64,000 nt of DNA, taken from assembly GCA_044841755.1 (NCBI GenBank), contig JAXOFM010000001.1, positions 620,001-684,000 of the forward strand, in the 5' to 3' direction. Below are positions 42,571 through 52,135 of this stretch, in pieces. Made by a program: the position numbers and the translations under genes. The notes under the pieces are model-generated. The model was given only the letters and a program-made list of their open reading frames with translations. It was not told the origin of the DNA and ran no database searches. The stretch is from CAZAPO01 sp044841755. Its GTDB lineage: Bacteria > Bacteroidota > Bacteroidia > Flavobacteriales > Flavobacteriaceae. Numbering within the stretch: the first letter of the stretch is position 1; every line of letters starts with the position of its first letter.

Positions 42571-44420
42571 TAAAAATCATTAGAGGTTATTATTCCAATC
42601 AATCGGTTGTTCATTACTACAGGAAGACTATGAATATTATTTTTTTTCATTAACTCTTTTGCTTCAAAAATGCTTGCTTGTTGATCTATGGTAATCACGT
42701 TTTTTTGCATTAAATCTGTAATGGAATCCTGATGTTTACCTAGTTCATTATAATAAGTAATTACATCTGTCCATGAAAGCAACCCAACCAATTCTTTTTC
42801 TGCATTAATTACAGGCATATGGTGGAATTTTTTCCATTTCATGATGCTCACCACCAAGTCGATACTATCGTTTTCATCAATAGAAAAAATATCTGAACTC
42901 ATAAAGTGCTTTACTATTGGAGTTTCAATAAATGCTGAAGATGTATTGGTCTTTAGTGTATTCCATGTAGAAACAGGAAAGCCTTTTTGTTGCTTATCGT
43001 AAATCTTAGCAGTAAGTGTTTGAAGTGCTTCAAACCTTTTTTTGGTTTTCAACAAATTACGATAACTCTTCGTCATCCATTCTGCTCCGTTATTTCCAGT
43101 TACTCTGTTTTCAATAACTTTCAAATAATACTCAACATCTTTTGGTGCTACTCCCATTTTATACAACCCCTTATAAGCCATTGGTAATAACTCATCTAAA
43201 ATTAATTTATGGCTAGGGACTAATTCTCCATTCCAATAGAATTGTGTGTTCATACCATATCGAGCCGCATTAAAGAAATTGGTTTTTATATTTCTAAAAT
43301 CCCACTTTTCATGGATCTTATTATACGCCTTTGGTCTTCCTCTCATTACACCAACCCAAAATACCATATTTGCTATTTCATCTGTTGTGGTTGGTCCTGA
43401 AGGAATATATCTGTTTTCAATTCTTAAATGTGGTTTTCCTCCTCCTACCCCATAACATGCACGATTCCATCTATAGACTGTTCCGTTATGTAAGTTGAGC
43501 GCTTTAAGTTTTGGTATCTCTCCTTGCTCAATCATATTAACACTATCCTTTTCAAACTCAGTAGTGATCAAACTTCTAAACCTTGAGACATTGTCTCTAA
43601 AAATATCTGCAACTGTTCCTGTTGCCCAGTCACTACCAAAACTTACTCTAGATTGTTTTTCGTTGAGTAAGAACGAGTTTGCTCTGGTGTCAACGCTTTG
43701 TGTGAATAATGCAATTCTGGTCTCGCTCCACAACTCTTTACCAAATAAAAATGGGGAGTTTGTACAAGCGCTTAAAATAGGCCCAGAAATTGCTTGTGCC
43801 CAATTATAACTATCAATGAAATCATCTGGATCTATCTGTAAATGAATTTGAAAACTGGTGTTACACCCTTCCAACATAACTGAATCGTGTAATAAATTCA
43901 CTTCATCAACACCTTTTATGTGTATATTAAAGTCTTGCTTTCTGGATTCTTTTATGGAATCATTTAATACAAAGTATCGTTGTTTAGGAGTCATATTTTC
44001 AACACCTATATGGTTTAAAGTAAGTGTTGGTAAAATTCCTGTTAGTAAGGTTTTTGATTGCTTTTTATTTGCAGCTGCTTCAGCTTTATTTAAAAGCGTT
44101 GTTAGTTGTTGCTTTACTTTTGAAAAACAATCTCCATTAAGTTCTACAGGATCTAAGTTTATTTCAAGATTATAGCATCCTATTTCTGTAGTAAAATGAT
44201 CATCATTTATGTCTTCAAGTATTTCAACTCCGTTACAACCTGGTATGAACTCTTCATCTACTAAACAAAACTCTTGTTCTGCTCCAACACGAATAGGTGA
44301 TTTTTCAATCATATTCTGCTGTATCATTACATCAAGAGCTTCAATATCTTTTAGTAAATGGTATATATAGTTTGCTCGATCTTTCTTACTAGAAAGCTTT
44401 GTAACCTTTAACTCTCCCAT
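42570..44420 (-). CDS. GCS2-family glutamate-cysteine ligase-like amidoligase with C-terminal CBS pair
   Basis: Residues ~30-450 belong to the GCS2 carboxylate-amine ligase family: RVGAEQEFCLVDEEF, GCYNLEINLDP, SFQIHLQ, and RNPHLRIENRYIPSGPTTTDE-like segments (here KPHLRIENRYIPSGP). From about residue 500 two CBS repeats follow (MSSDIFSIDENDSIDLVV and MQKNVITIDQQASIFEAKEL), which usually sense adenine nucleotides. The fusion to a CBS pair suggests energy-dependent control. The product is not certain to be gamma-glutamylcysteine. It is 616 residues long. Confidence 0.85.
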   Translation of the reverse strand: MGELKVTKLSSKKDRANYIYHLLKDIEALDVMIQQNMIEKSPIRVGAEQEFCLVDEEFIPGCNGVEILEDINDDHFTTEIGCYNLEINLDPVELNGDCFSKVKQQLTTLLNKAEAAANKKQSKTLLTGILPTLTLNHIGVENMTPKQRYFVLNDSIKESRKQDFNIHIKGVDEVNLLHDSVMLEGCNTSFQIHLQIDPDDFIDSYNWAQAISGPILSACTNSPFLFGKELWSETRIALFTQSVDTRANSFLLNEKQSRVSFGSDWATGTVADIFRDNVSRFRSLITTEFEKDSVNMIEQGEIPKLKALNLHNGTVYRWNRACYGVGGGKPHLRIENRYIPSGPTTTDEIANMVFWVGVMRGRPKAYNKIHEKWDFRNIKTNFFNAARYGMNTQFYWNGELVPSHKLILDELLPMAYKGLYKMGVAPKDVEYYLKVIENRVTGNNGAEWMTKSYRNLLKTKKRFEALQTLTAKIYDKQQKGFPVSTWNTLKTNTSSAFIETPIVKHFMSSDIFSIDENDSIDLVVSIMKWKKFHHMPVINAEKELVGLLSWTDVITYYNELGKHQDSITDLMQKNVITIDQQASIFEAKELMKKNNIHSLPVVMNNRLIGIITSNDF

Positions 44421-44536
44421 CTTTAAAACTGTGTGTTGTTTAGGACATGTTAAATTACTACAAGACCAGATTTTAAAACATGATTTTTATCATACCTAAT
44501 AGCAGTGTTGTATCTTGCAATCTATAAACGTGAATA

Positions 44537-44911
44537 ATGAAAAATAGCTACTCGAATAAAGAAAAGCTAAAAAGCAAGAAAATAATTGAGCGTATTTTTA
44601 AAGATGGTGACTCTGTTAGTGAGTTTCCTTTACGGTTGGTTTTCTTAGAAACCCCTTTTGATGATGACTCCAATATCAAAACCGCTGTTTCGGTTAGTAA
44701 AAAACACTTTAAAACTGCTGTTGATAGAAATAGGGTGAAAAGATTGATGCGTGAAGCCTACCGTTTAAACAAACACATCTATTTTAACAACTTTACAACA
44801 CATTATGCGTTTATGATTTTGTACATTGGAAAAACCAAACCTACATTATCTCTTTTAGAATCTAAGATGTTGGTCTTATTTGATCGTTTTCGAAAGAAGG
44901 TAGAATCTTAA
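44537..44911 (+). CDS. rnpA: Ribonuclease P protein component
   Basis: Protein cofactor of RNase P for tRNA 5' maturation. It has the RNR signature KTAVDRNRVKRLMREAYRLNK and the N-terminal KLKSKKIIERIFKDG. At 124 residues it is normal. The usual partner rpmH is not adjacent; the S41 protease follows after 10 bases instead, an order seen in Flavobacteria. Confidence 0.93.
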   Translation: MKNSYSNKEKLKSKKIIERIFKDGDSVSEFPLRLVFLETPFDDDSNIKTAVSVSKKHFKTAVDRNRVKRLMREAYRLNKHIYFNNFTTHYAFMILYIGKTKPTLSLLESKMLVLFDRFRKKVES

Positions 44912-44921
44912 AATAATCGTT

Positions 44922-46556
44922 ATGAGAAGTCTATTGAAAAAGAAAGTACTTATTCCGCTGTCTGTTACTGTTGTTCTTATCTCAGGAACTGCATTTCAAA
45001 GTGATTTTTTTGAAATAGCAAAGCAAATAGAAATCTTCACTACCATGTTTAAAGAACTCAACATGAACTATGTTGATGAAACTAATCCTGGTGATCTTAT
45101 GGATACCGCTATTAAAGAAATGCTTAATGATCTTGATCCTTATACTGTTTTCATGAATGAGCAAGACGTTGAAGCAGCTAGAATAAACAGTACAGGAGAC
45201 TATATTGGCATTGGCGCAAGTGTAAAAACACTTAAAGATAAATTAGTGGTAGTGGAACCTTTTAAAGATTACGCAGCTGATAAGGCTGGTCTTAAAGCAG
45301 GTGATGAGATTATAAATATTGAGGGTATAGACCTAACTTCTTTTAAAGGTGATCCTGGTGATTTACTTCGTGGCTCTCCTGGTTCAAAGGTTTCTTTGAC
45401 TTATAGAAGACAAGGAAAAACAAATACAGCAACCATAACTAGGCAGTCCGTAGAGTCTAAAGCAGTACCATTATATGATAAAGTTAATGATAAGGTTGGT
45501 TATATAGCCTTATCTAAATTTACAAGAACTGCGTCTCGAGAGGTTTCAAATGCTTTAAGAGAATTAAAAGCTGATGGTGTTGAGTCTTTAATTTTAGATT
45601 TAAGAGGAAACCCTGGAGGATTACTTATGGAAGCTGTAAACATCGTGAATCTGTTTATTCCTAAAGGGCAAATTGTGGTGACAACGAAATCAAAAGTTGA
45701 AAAATATAACAAGACATATTTTACACAAAATCAACCCTTAGATTTAAATATTCCGCTTACTGTTCTTATCGATGGTGGTAGTGCATCAGCAAGCGAAATT
45801 GTATCTGGTTCACTTCAAGATCTCGATCGTGCTGTGGTTATTGGTACCAGAAGTTTTGGTAAAGGGTTAGTACAAAGACCTAAACCATTAACTTACGGAA
45901 CTCAATTAAAAGTTACCATTTCTAGATATTACACACCTTCAGGAAGATGTATTCAGGCTCTAGATTATTGGAATCGCGATGAAAAAGGAAATGCAGTAAG
46001 AACAGCGCAAGACAACTTTAATGAGTTTAAAACAAAAAATGGTCGATCTGTATTTGATGGAGGTGGAATTCAACCTGATATAGAAATAACTGATTCTAAG
46101 CCCTCAACAATTACACAAGCAATAGTTAGTGGTGACTACGTTTTTGATTTTGCAACTGATTATTATTACAACAATTCAGTTTCAGATATGTTGTCTTTTA
46201 AGCTTTCTGATGGAGATTTCAAAGATTTCAAAAGTTACCTAAAGAAAAACAAGTTTGATTTTCAAACTAAAACCGAAAAACAACTGGCAAAAGTTCTTGA
46301 AACTGCTAAAGATGAAGAAATTGATAAAGAGTTGTCTAGTGATTATAGTCGCATAGTTTCTAGTTTAAAATCTTATAAAGATCGTGCAATTGATGATAAT
46401 AAATCTCAACTATCCTCTTTGATAGAAAATGAGATTGTTAAACGTTATTTTTACAGAGAAGGCTTGTACGAATATTACCTTGCTCACAATAAAGAAATTA
46501 AAACAGCAGTTGATATTTTAAGTAATAAAACCCGATACAATAGTTATTTGAACTAA
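44922..46556 (+). CDS. S41 family C-terminal processing peptidase
   Basis: N-terminal signal or anchor segment (VLIPLSVTVVLISGTAF), a helical region, and a PDZ domain (IGIGASVKTLKDKLVVVEPF..ADKAGLKAGDEI). The protease domain follows with DLRGNPGGLL, the Ser nucleophile in GGSASASEIVSGSLQD and the Lys in SFGKGLVQ. A ~150-residue helical C-terminal extension completes 544 residues. It is a periplasmic Ser-Lys protease of the CtpA/Prc type. It is likely co-transcribed with rnpA. Confidence 0.93.
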   Translation: MRSLLKKKVLIPLSVTVVLISGTAFQSDFFEIAKQIEIFTTMFKELNMNYVDETNPGDLMDTAIKEMLNDLDPYTVFMNEQDVEAARINSTGDYIGIGASVKTLKDKLVVVEPFKDYAADKAGLKAGDEIINIEGIDLTSFKGDPGDLLRGSPGSKVSLTYRRQGKTNTATITRQSVESKAVPLYDKVNDKVGYIALSKFTRTASREVSNALRELKADGVESLILDLRGNPGGLLMEAVNIVNLFIPKGQIVVTTKSKVEKYNKTYFTQNQPLDLNIPLTVLIDGGSASASEIVSGSLQDLDRAVVIGTRSFGKGLVQRPKPLTYGTQLKVTISRYYTPSGRCIQALDYWNRDEKGNAVRTAQDNFNEFKTKNGRSVFDGGGIQPDIEITDSKPSTITQAIVSGDYVFDFATDYYYNNSVSDMLSFKLSDGDFKDFKSYLKKNKFDFQTKTEKQLAKVLETAKDEEIDKELSSDYSRIVSSLKSYKDRAIDDNKSQLSSLIENEIVKRYFYREGLYEYYLAHNKEIKTAVDILSNKTRYNSYLN

Positions 46557-46637
46557 TTTTTGGGGTTTTACATCTATTTTTCAAGGTTTTACAATTTGTT
46601 TTAATTTATATTTAAGGAGAGACCAAAGTTACTTAAG

Positions 46638-47474
46638 GTGAAAAAGTTTTTATTTTTCTTTCTGCTTGGGTGCTACTTCTCACTGGCCCAAACCGAACGT
46701 AAACACGAAGTCTACTTCGAGACAGATAAGTATGCTGTATCTGAAACGGAGATAAGTAGACTCACGCTTTTTATTCAAGACCTTCAAAAGAACGATGTTG
46801 ATAAAATCACCATTTATGGTTTTTGTGATGATCGTGGTTCTGACTCTTATAACTTAAAACTTTCTCAACAGCGTGCAGATGCTATAAAAACGATCTTTTC
46901 TGAACATGAAATGGATAATTCATTATTTGGAAGTGTAGATGGTAAAGGAGAAATTCACTTAAAGATCATTGAGAATAGTGATACAAAAACACTACGTAGT
47001 TTAAATAGAAAAGTAGAAATTATTGCTCATGTTCATATTCCACCAAGACCAGAAGTAATAAATGACCAACCAACTTACGAAACTGCTTTACAAGGAGAAT
47101 TAAAAGTTGGTGATAAAGTTGTTTTAGAGAATATCTTATTTAAAACTGGTTATAGTGAAATTCTACCAGAATCTGTAGAAACTTTAGAGCGCATTGCAGA
47201 AATACTTAATGAGCGAAAAGATTTCTATTTCACGATACAAGGTCATGTATGTTGTACTAAAAATGATAGGGATGCTGTAGATAGAAAGACTAAAAAACGT
47301 AATCTATCAGAAGCAAGAGCCCGATATATTTACTACTACTTAGCAAAAAAAGGGGTGAGTAAAAACAGAATGAAATATGAGGGAATGCGTAGAAAATTTC
47401 CTTTAGGTGGTGATCCTAAATTTGATAGGCGTGTTGAGATTGTAATTACTAGAGTGGTTAGTGAAAAACCTTAA
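46638..47474 (+). CDS. Protein with two OmpA-like domains
   Basis: A GTG start at 46638 gives the signal peptide MKKFLFFFLLGCYFSLAQ. Two successive OmpA-C-like segments are visible: residues ~25-130 (VYFETDKYAVS, GFCDDRGSDSYNLKLSQQRADA) and ~155-275 (LFKTGYSEILPES, IQGHVCC, LSEARARYIYYYLAKKGV, DRRVEIVITR). Such domains bind peptidoglycan. No beta barrel is present. An AAGGAG string lies 24 bases before the start, too far to count as a normal ribosome-binding site. The stop TTAA is shared with the facing gene. Confidence 0.82.
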   Translation: MKKFLFFFLLGCYFSLAQTERKHEVYFETDKYAVSETEISRLTLFIQDLQKNDVDKITIYGFCDDRGSDSYNLKLSQQRADAIKTIFSEHEMDNSLFGSVDGKGEIHLKIIENSDTKTLRSLNRKVEIIAHVHIPPRPEVINDQPTYETALQGELKVGDKVVLENILFKTGYSEILPESVETLERIAEILNERKDFYFTIQGHVCCTKNDRDAVDRKTKKRNLSEARARYIYYYLAKKGVSKNRMKYEGMRRKFPLGGDPKFDRRVEIVITRVVSEKP

Positions 47475-47914
47475 GACTTGATCATTGCAATATGAGGAAT
47501 ATCGTCTTCAAGATACTCCTCTCCTATTTCTTTAAATCCTAAATTATTATAGAACTTAATTAAATAAGATTGTGCAGATAGCTTTATGGCTGTTTCGTTA
47601 AAATAATCTTTTACTGTTTTAATTGAAGCTTCCATTATATCATAACCATATTTATGTTGGCGCTCATTTTTAGCTACCACTACCCTTCCTATACTAGCTT
47701 CATTAAAATAATCTCCTGGTTTAAAAATTCTAGTATAAGCTACTATAGTATTTTCTTTATAACCAATTACATGTATTGCTTTTTTATCTTTTCCATCAAG
47801 ATCTTGATAAACACAATTTTGCTCTACACAAAATACCTCAACTCGAAGTTGTAATAAACCATAAAGTTCATCTAATGTAAGTTCGTTGTAAGTTTTAACT
47901 TTTATATCTATCAT
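47471..47914 (-). CDS. ElaA-type GNAT acetyltransferase
   Basis: The 147-residue N-acetyltransferase starts near TYNELTLDELYGLLQLRVEVFCVEQNC, the ElaA family N-terminus. The acetyl-CoA site is in IGRVVVAKNERQHKYGYDIME, and the end has LSAQSYLIKFYNNLGFKEIGEEYLEDDIPH. The substrate is unknown. It begins 2 bases after the stop of the CDF exporter gene, so they are probably co-transcribed. Confidence 0.88.
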   Translation of the reverse strand: MIDIKVKTYNELTLDELYGLLQLRVEVFCVEQNCVYQDLDGKDKKAIHVIGYKENTIVAYTRIFKPGDYFNEASIGRVVVAKNERQHKYGYDIMEASIKTVKDYFNETAIKLSAQSYLIKFYNNLGFKEIGEEYLEDDIPHIAMIKS

Positions 47915-47916
47915 AA

Positions 47917-48837
47917 TTAGTCTTGAACAATAATATCTTTAGCATCACATTTACCAAATTCTGGTTGAATATTTACATGGTTAATATCAAACTTATGAAA
48001 TAATACTTCTTCTATATCAATTAGTATTTTATCAAATTCAGAAAGCAATATATCATTCTTAAAATCTATATGAGCTTCTAAATGTATTTCATCTTCATTT
48101 AATTGCCATACATGAACATGATGAACATTTTTTATAGGTTCTAATTTTTGAAGTTCTGCCACAATCTCTTTTATGTAAATATTTTCTGGAGTAAATAACA
48201 TTAACACCTTATACGAATTCTTTAAAAGATCATAACCAACAAATATTAAATACACTGCAATTACAAGGGTTAACACACTATCTACCCAATACATCTCAAA
48301 GTATTTCATTAGTAGACCACCTATTAATACAGCTACACTTGCCAGCATATCTGTAAATAAATGAAGATAGGCGCTCTTCATATTCATATTACTTTCAGAG
48401 TCTTTCCTTAGTAATAAAACACTAAAACCATTAACAACTATTCCTAAAAGTGATAGCCAAATGACTAGGTTAGATTCTATTTCCTGTGGATTTTGGAAAC
48501 GTTCTATAGCTTCAATAATTAAGAAAACAGCTATCACTACTAAAGTTGCTGCATTTACAAAAGCAGCAACTATTTCTGCACGTTTATAGCCAAATGTCTT
48601 ATTTAAAGAAGCATTTTTTCTTGATAATTTTGCAGCTATATAGCTAATAACTAAAGAAATTACATCACTTGAATTATGTAATGCATCACTTAAAAGAGAT
48701 AGACTCCCAGATACCAAACCACCTATAACTTGGGCTGTAGTTATTAATATGTTTAGAAAAATAGAGATAAGAAGATTTCTTCCTTTTAGATCTCCATTAT
48801 AATGGTGAGAATGACTATGCGAATGGTGATGACCCAT
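47917..48837 (-). CDS. CDF family cation diffusion facilitator
   Basis: Six-helix divalent-metal/H+ antiporter, most likely a zinc exporter. The N-terminus is a histidine-rich metal-binding leader (MGHHHSHSHSHHYNGD). The LLSDALHNSSDVISL motif of TM2 and HLFTDMLASVAVLIGG of TM5 contain the paired His/Asp transport sites. A cytosolic C-terminal domain follows with HHVHVWQLNEDEIHLEAHI. It is 306 residues long. Both copies of the HxxxD/DxxxD-type site are present, so it should be active. Confidence 0.92.
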   Translation of the reverse strand: MGHHHSHSHSHHYNGDLKGRNLLISIFLNILITTAQVIGGLVSGSLSLLSDALHNSSDVISLVISYIAAKLSRKNASLNKTFGYKRAEIVAAFVNAATLVVIAVFLIIEAIERFQNPQEIESNLVIWLSLLGIVVNGFSVLLLRKDSESNMNMKSAYLHLFTDMLASVAVLIGGLLMKYFEMYWVDSVLTLVIAVYLIFVGYDLLKNSYKVLMLFTPENIYIKEIVAELQKLEPIKNVHHVHVWQLNEDEIHLEAHIDFKNDILLSEFDKILIDIEEVLFHKFDINHVNIQPEFGKCDAKDIIVQD

Positions 48838-48897
48838 AAATTAATGCTTCATTTTACTTATAAGACATTTCAATTTATAAAAAGATGCATTAATCTA

Positions 48898-49332
48898 TTA
48901 ACAACTAATTGGTATTTTATTTACTCTATTTTGATGTCTTCCTCCTTCAAACTTAGTATTTAAAAAGGTTTCAACCATTTGAATAGCTTGTGGTATAGCT
49001 GTGTAACGAGCAGGAATACAAAGTATATTAGCATTATTATGTTGGCGAATCAATTCAACAATCTCTTTGGTCCAACATAAACCAGCTCTAACTTCTTGAT
49101 ATTTATTAGCCGTCATTGCAACTCCGTTAGCACTACCACAAATAAGAATACCAAAATCAACATTGTTATCTTTAACATCATTAGCTACAGGATGTACAAA
49201 GTCTGGGTAGTCAACGCTATCGTTTGTATCAGTTCCATAGTTGGTAACTTCAATTCCTTTTGTCTTCAAAAATTCTACAATTGCAAATTTGTAATCTGTT
49301 CCTGCGTGATCGTTTCCAATAGCTATTTTCAT
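48898..49332 (-). CDS. rpiB: Ribose-5-phosphate isomerase B
   Basis: RpiB/LacAB family: MKIAIGNDHAGTDYKFAIVEFL start, GTDTNDSVDYPDFVHPVA, catalytic Cys in GILICGSANGVAMTANK, and RHQNRVNKI near the end. It interconverts ribose 5-phosphate and ribulose 5-phosphate. At 144 residues it is complete. It is transcribed away from the candidate origin region. Confidence 0.94.
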   Translation of the reverse strand: MKIAIGNDHAGTDYKFAIVEFLKTKGIEVTNYGTDTNDSVDYPDFVHPVANDVKDNNVDFGILICGSANGVAMTANKYQEVRAGLCWTKEIVELIRQHNNANILCIPARYTAIPQAIQMVETFLNTKFEGGRHQNRVNKIPISC

Positions 49333-49887
49333 TTATTTATTTTTACTGTTATCAAACAGTTGTAAAATTACGAAATATCAAATCAGGATTCTTATAATTG
49401 TTAATGAGCTTTTAATTAGTTGTTAATATCTATTTGTTAATATTAATAAGTTAATTTCTTCAATTTTAAACTTTTTTCTAAGCAAAAATTCGTTCTTATT
49501 ATCCAAATTAATTTCTTTAAAATAATAGACTAAATATTAACTTCATTATTCAAGGTTATCAACATTATTATTAAAAAATGATATTAAATTTTCATTGTGT
49601 TTATAACTTATCAACTGTTGTTAATAGCTAATATGAATCAATTAATTTTTAAGTATTTAAAGGTTAAAATTTTAGTTGATAAAAGGTTATTAAATAGTGA
49701 ATAAACTATTTTCAAAATAATACTAATAAAAGTTCTAGTATATATTAACAAGCTATTATAATCATCATTTATTTTATTTTAAAAAGAGAAGAAATTGTTA
49801 TTATAATATTAAATGTGGATAAAGTTATTCAAGCAAGATATTTATGTCTAATATTTAAATGTAGATTTGTTTCATATTTAAATGTAG
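49333..49887. other. Candidate chromosomal replication origin (oriC) region
   Basis: 555 bases with no reading frame, extremely AT-rich, between divergent rpiB and rnr. On the minus strand a perfect DnaA box TTATCCACA lies at 49814-49822. Near-consensus boxes are TTATCCAAA (49499-49507), TTATCAACA (49556-49564) and TTATCAACT (49608-49616 plus; 49674-49682 minus). Box clustering plus an AT-rich stretch is the expected layout of oriC. dnaA itself is not in the window, which is not unusual for Bacteroidota. This is inference. Confidence 0.55.
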
Positions 49888-49889
49888 AT
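49805..49889 (+). repeat. Three iteron-like copies of ATATTtAAATGTaGAT
   Basis: Copies end at 49820 (with the DnaA box variant TGTGGATAA), 49866 and 49889. The last two are identical over 16 bases. Ends are 46 and 23 bases apart, a regular spacing. The last copy runs into the rnr start codon. Confidence 0.6.
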
Positions 49890-52080
49890 GGCAAGAAAGA
49901 AAAGGAAAAAACGATCTCATAAAATAGCTAACTACGCTTCCAGTATTCTTAATATTCTTAAATCTGATAGAAATCAAGCTTTTAATTACAAACAGATAGC
50001 TGCTAAGTTAGGAGTTAATGATGCTAGTAGCAGAAATAAAATTATAAAAACTCTGGCTAATCTTGCTGCTAAACAAGAAATTGATCAAGTAGATAGAGGA
50101 AAGTATAGAGCTATAGTTAATACCCAATATTATACTGGATATTTTGAGTCAACAGCCAGAGGATCTGGTTATGTTATTTGTGATGATTTTGAAGAAGATA
50201 TACATATCGCTTCCAACAATGTAAATAAAGCCTTAAATGGAGATGAGGTTGAATTATATGTTTTTAAACGAAGAAAAAGAGGAAAGTTAGAAGGTGAAAT
50301 CACGAAGATTATTAATCGTGCAAAAACAGAATATGTCGGAGTTATTCAAATACATAAAAATTATGCATTTGTAATTCCAGATAATTCAAAAATGTATGTT
50401 GATATTTTTGTACCACTTAATAAAACTTTTAAAGCTGAAGAGGGAGATAAAGTACTTGTGAAGCTTGAAGATTGGCCTGAAAAAGCTGATTCTCCTTTTG
50501 GTAGGGTTGTTAAGGTTTTAGGTAAACCAGGAGAACATCATACCGAGATTCATGCAATACTTGCAGAGTATGGTTTACCATATGAATTCCCTGTTGAAGT
50601 AGAAGATTATGTAAAAAAATTAGATGTTTCTATATCTGAAGAAGAAATTAAGAAACGTCGTGATATGCGAGATATTTTAACCTTCACTATAGATCCTAAA
50701 GATGCCAAGGATTTTGATGATGCTTTGTCATTTCAGGTGTTAGAGAATGGTAATTATGAAGTAGGAATTCATATTGCTGATGTTTCACATTACCTAAAAG
50801 AAGGTACTATTCTTGATGACGAAGCGTTTGAAAGAGCGACGTCTGTTTATTTAGTTGATAGGGTAGTACCCATGCTTCCGGAAGTATTATCAAACGGGGT
50901 TTGTTCATTAAGACCGCATGAAGAAAAATATACGTTTTCTGCTGTTTTTGAGATCAACAATAAAGCTGAAGTTAAAAAACAATGGTTTGGACGTACAGTA
51001 ACCTATAGTGATGCACGTTTTGCTTATGAAGAGGCTCAAGAAATAATTGAAACAAAAGCTAATCAAATTTCTAAAGATATTTCATTAACTAGTAAAGCTT
51101 ATAAAGCTGACCAGAAAGTAGCTGATGCTATCTTAAAATTAAATGAACTAGCTAAAATACTTCGTAAAAAACGAATGAGTTCTGGTGCAATTTCATTTGA
51201 TAAAGTAGAGGTGAAGTTTCACCTTGATGATACTAACAATCCAACGGGAGTTTATTTTAAAACCTCAAAAGATGCTAATAAACTTATTGAAGAATTTATG
51301 TTATTAGCAAATAGAAAAGTTGCAGAGTTTATAGGAAAACAAAACCCTAAAAAAATCTTTGTATATCGCGTTCATGATGAACCAGATGATGAAAAACTAG
51401 CGCAATTACAGAATATTGTAGGTCGTTTTGGTTATAAATTAAATTTTAGAGATAGAAAAACTGTAACAACTTCTTTAAATAATCTTCTTAAAGATGTAGT
51501 AGGAAAAAAAGAGCAGAATTTGGTAGATACGCTGGCTGTTAGAAGTATGAGTAAAGCGGAGTATACAACTCATAATATTGGTCATTATGGCTTAGCTTTC
51601 GATTATTATAGTCACTTTACATCACCAATTCGCCGTTATCCTGATGTAATAGCACATCGTTTACTACAACACTATTTAGATGGTGGAAAGTCTGCAAATG
51701 AAGACGAGTTGGAAAATAAATGTCAGCATTCATCTTATATGGAAAATTTAGCTACAAAAGCAGAAAGAGATTCTATAAAATACATGCAGGTCAAGTTTAT
51801 GCAAGATCACAAAGATCAGGAATTTATTGGTGTGATTTCTGGAGTTACTGATTGGGGAATTTATGTGGAGATCATTGAAAATAAATGTGAAGGAATGGTT
51901 AGGATTCGCGATATAAAAGACGATTATTACCATTTCGATCAGGATGAATATGCACTAGTAGGAGAAAGAACAAAAAATATGTACCAATTAGGAGAAGAAG
52001 TTGTTGTGAAAGTGAAGCAAACAGATTTGGTACGTAAACATCTTGATTTTAAACTAATAGGAAAAACAGAAGATTTATAA
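49888..52080 (+). CDS. rnr: Ribonuclease R
   Basis: Processive 3'-5' exoribonuclease. The basic N-terminus MARKKRKKRSHK is followed by cold-shock domains, the RNB catalytic domain with FTIDPKDAKDFDDALSF (acidic Mg-binding residues), and a C-terminal S1 domain (EFIGVISGVTDWGIYVEII). At 730 residues it is typical. The ATG lies within the last repeat copy of the upstream AT-rich region. Confidence 0.95.
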   Translation: MARKKRKKRSHKIANYASSILNILKSDRNQAFNYKQIAAKLGVNDASSRNKIIKTLANLAAKQEIDQVDRGKYRAIVNTQYYTGYFESTARGSGYVICDDFEEDIHIASNNVNKALNGDEVELYVFKRRKRGKLEGEITKIINRAKTEYVGVIQIHKNYAFVIPDNSKMYVDIFVPLNKTFKAEEGDKVLVKLEDWPEKADSPFGRVVKVLGKPGEHHTEIHAILAEYGLPYEFPVEVEDYVKKLDVSISEEEIKKRRDMRDILTFTIDPKDAKDFDDALSFQVLENGNYEVGIHIADVSHYLKEGTILDDEAFERATSVYLVDRVVPMLPEVLSNGVCSLRPHEEKYTFSAVFEINNKAEVKKQWFGRTVTYSDARFAYEEAQEIIETKANQISKDISLTSKAYKADQKVADAILKLNELAKILRKKRMSSGAISFDKVEVKFHLDDTNNPTGVYFKTSKDANKLIEEFMLLANRKVAEFIGKQNPKKIFVYRVHDEPDDEKLAQLQNIVGRFGYKLNFRDRKTVTTSLNNLLKDVVGKKEQNLVDTLAVRSMSKAEYTTHNIGHYGLAFDYYSHFTSPIRRYPDVIAHRLLQHYLDGGKSANEDELENKCQHSSYMENLATKAERDSIKYMQVKFMQDHKDQEFIGVISGVTDWGIYVEIIENKCEGMVRIRDIKDDYYHFDQDEYALVGERTKNMYQLGEEVVVKVKQTDLVRKHLDFKLIGKTEDL

Positions 52081-52135
52081 TAAAACACACTTGGTATAGT
52101 TATTGTTCTAGAACCGTTTATTAAAAACTAGCAAA

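Noticed and set aside
46614..46638. AAGGAG before the OmpA-like gene as a Shine-Dalgarno site
   Set aside because: It is 24 bases from the GTG start, too far. Strong Shine-Dalgarno use is also unusual in Bacteroidota.
49333..49887. A small RNA or protein gene in the rpiB-rnr spacer
   Set aside because: Stops occur in all frames and there is no GC-rich structured segment. DnaA-box-like sites explain the region better.
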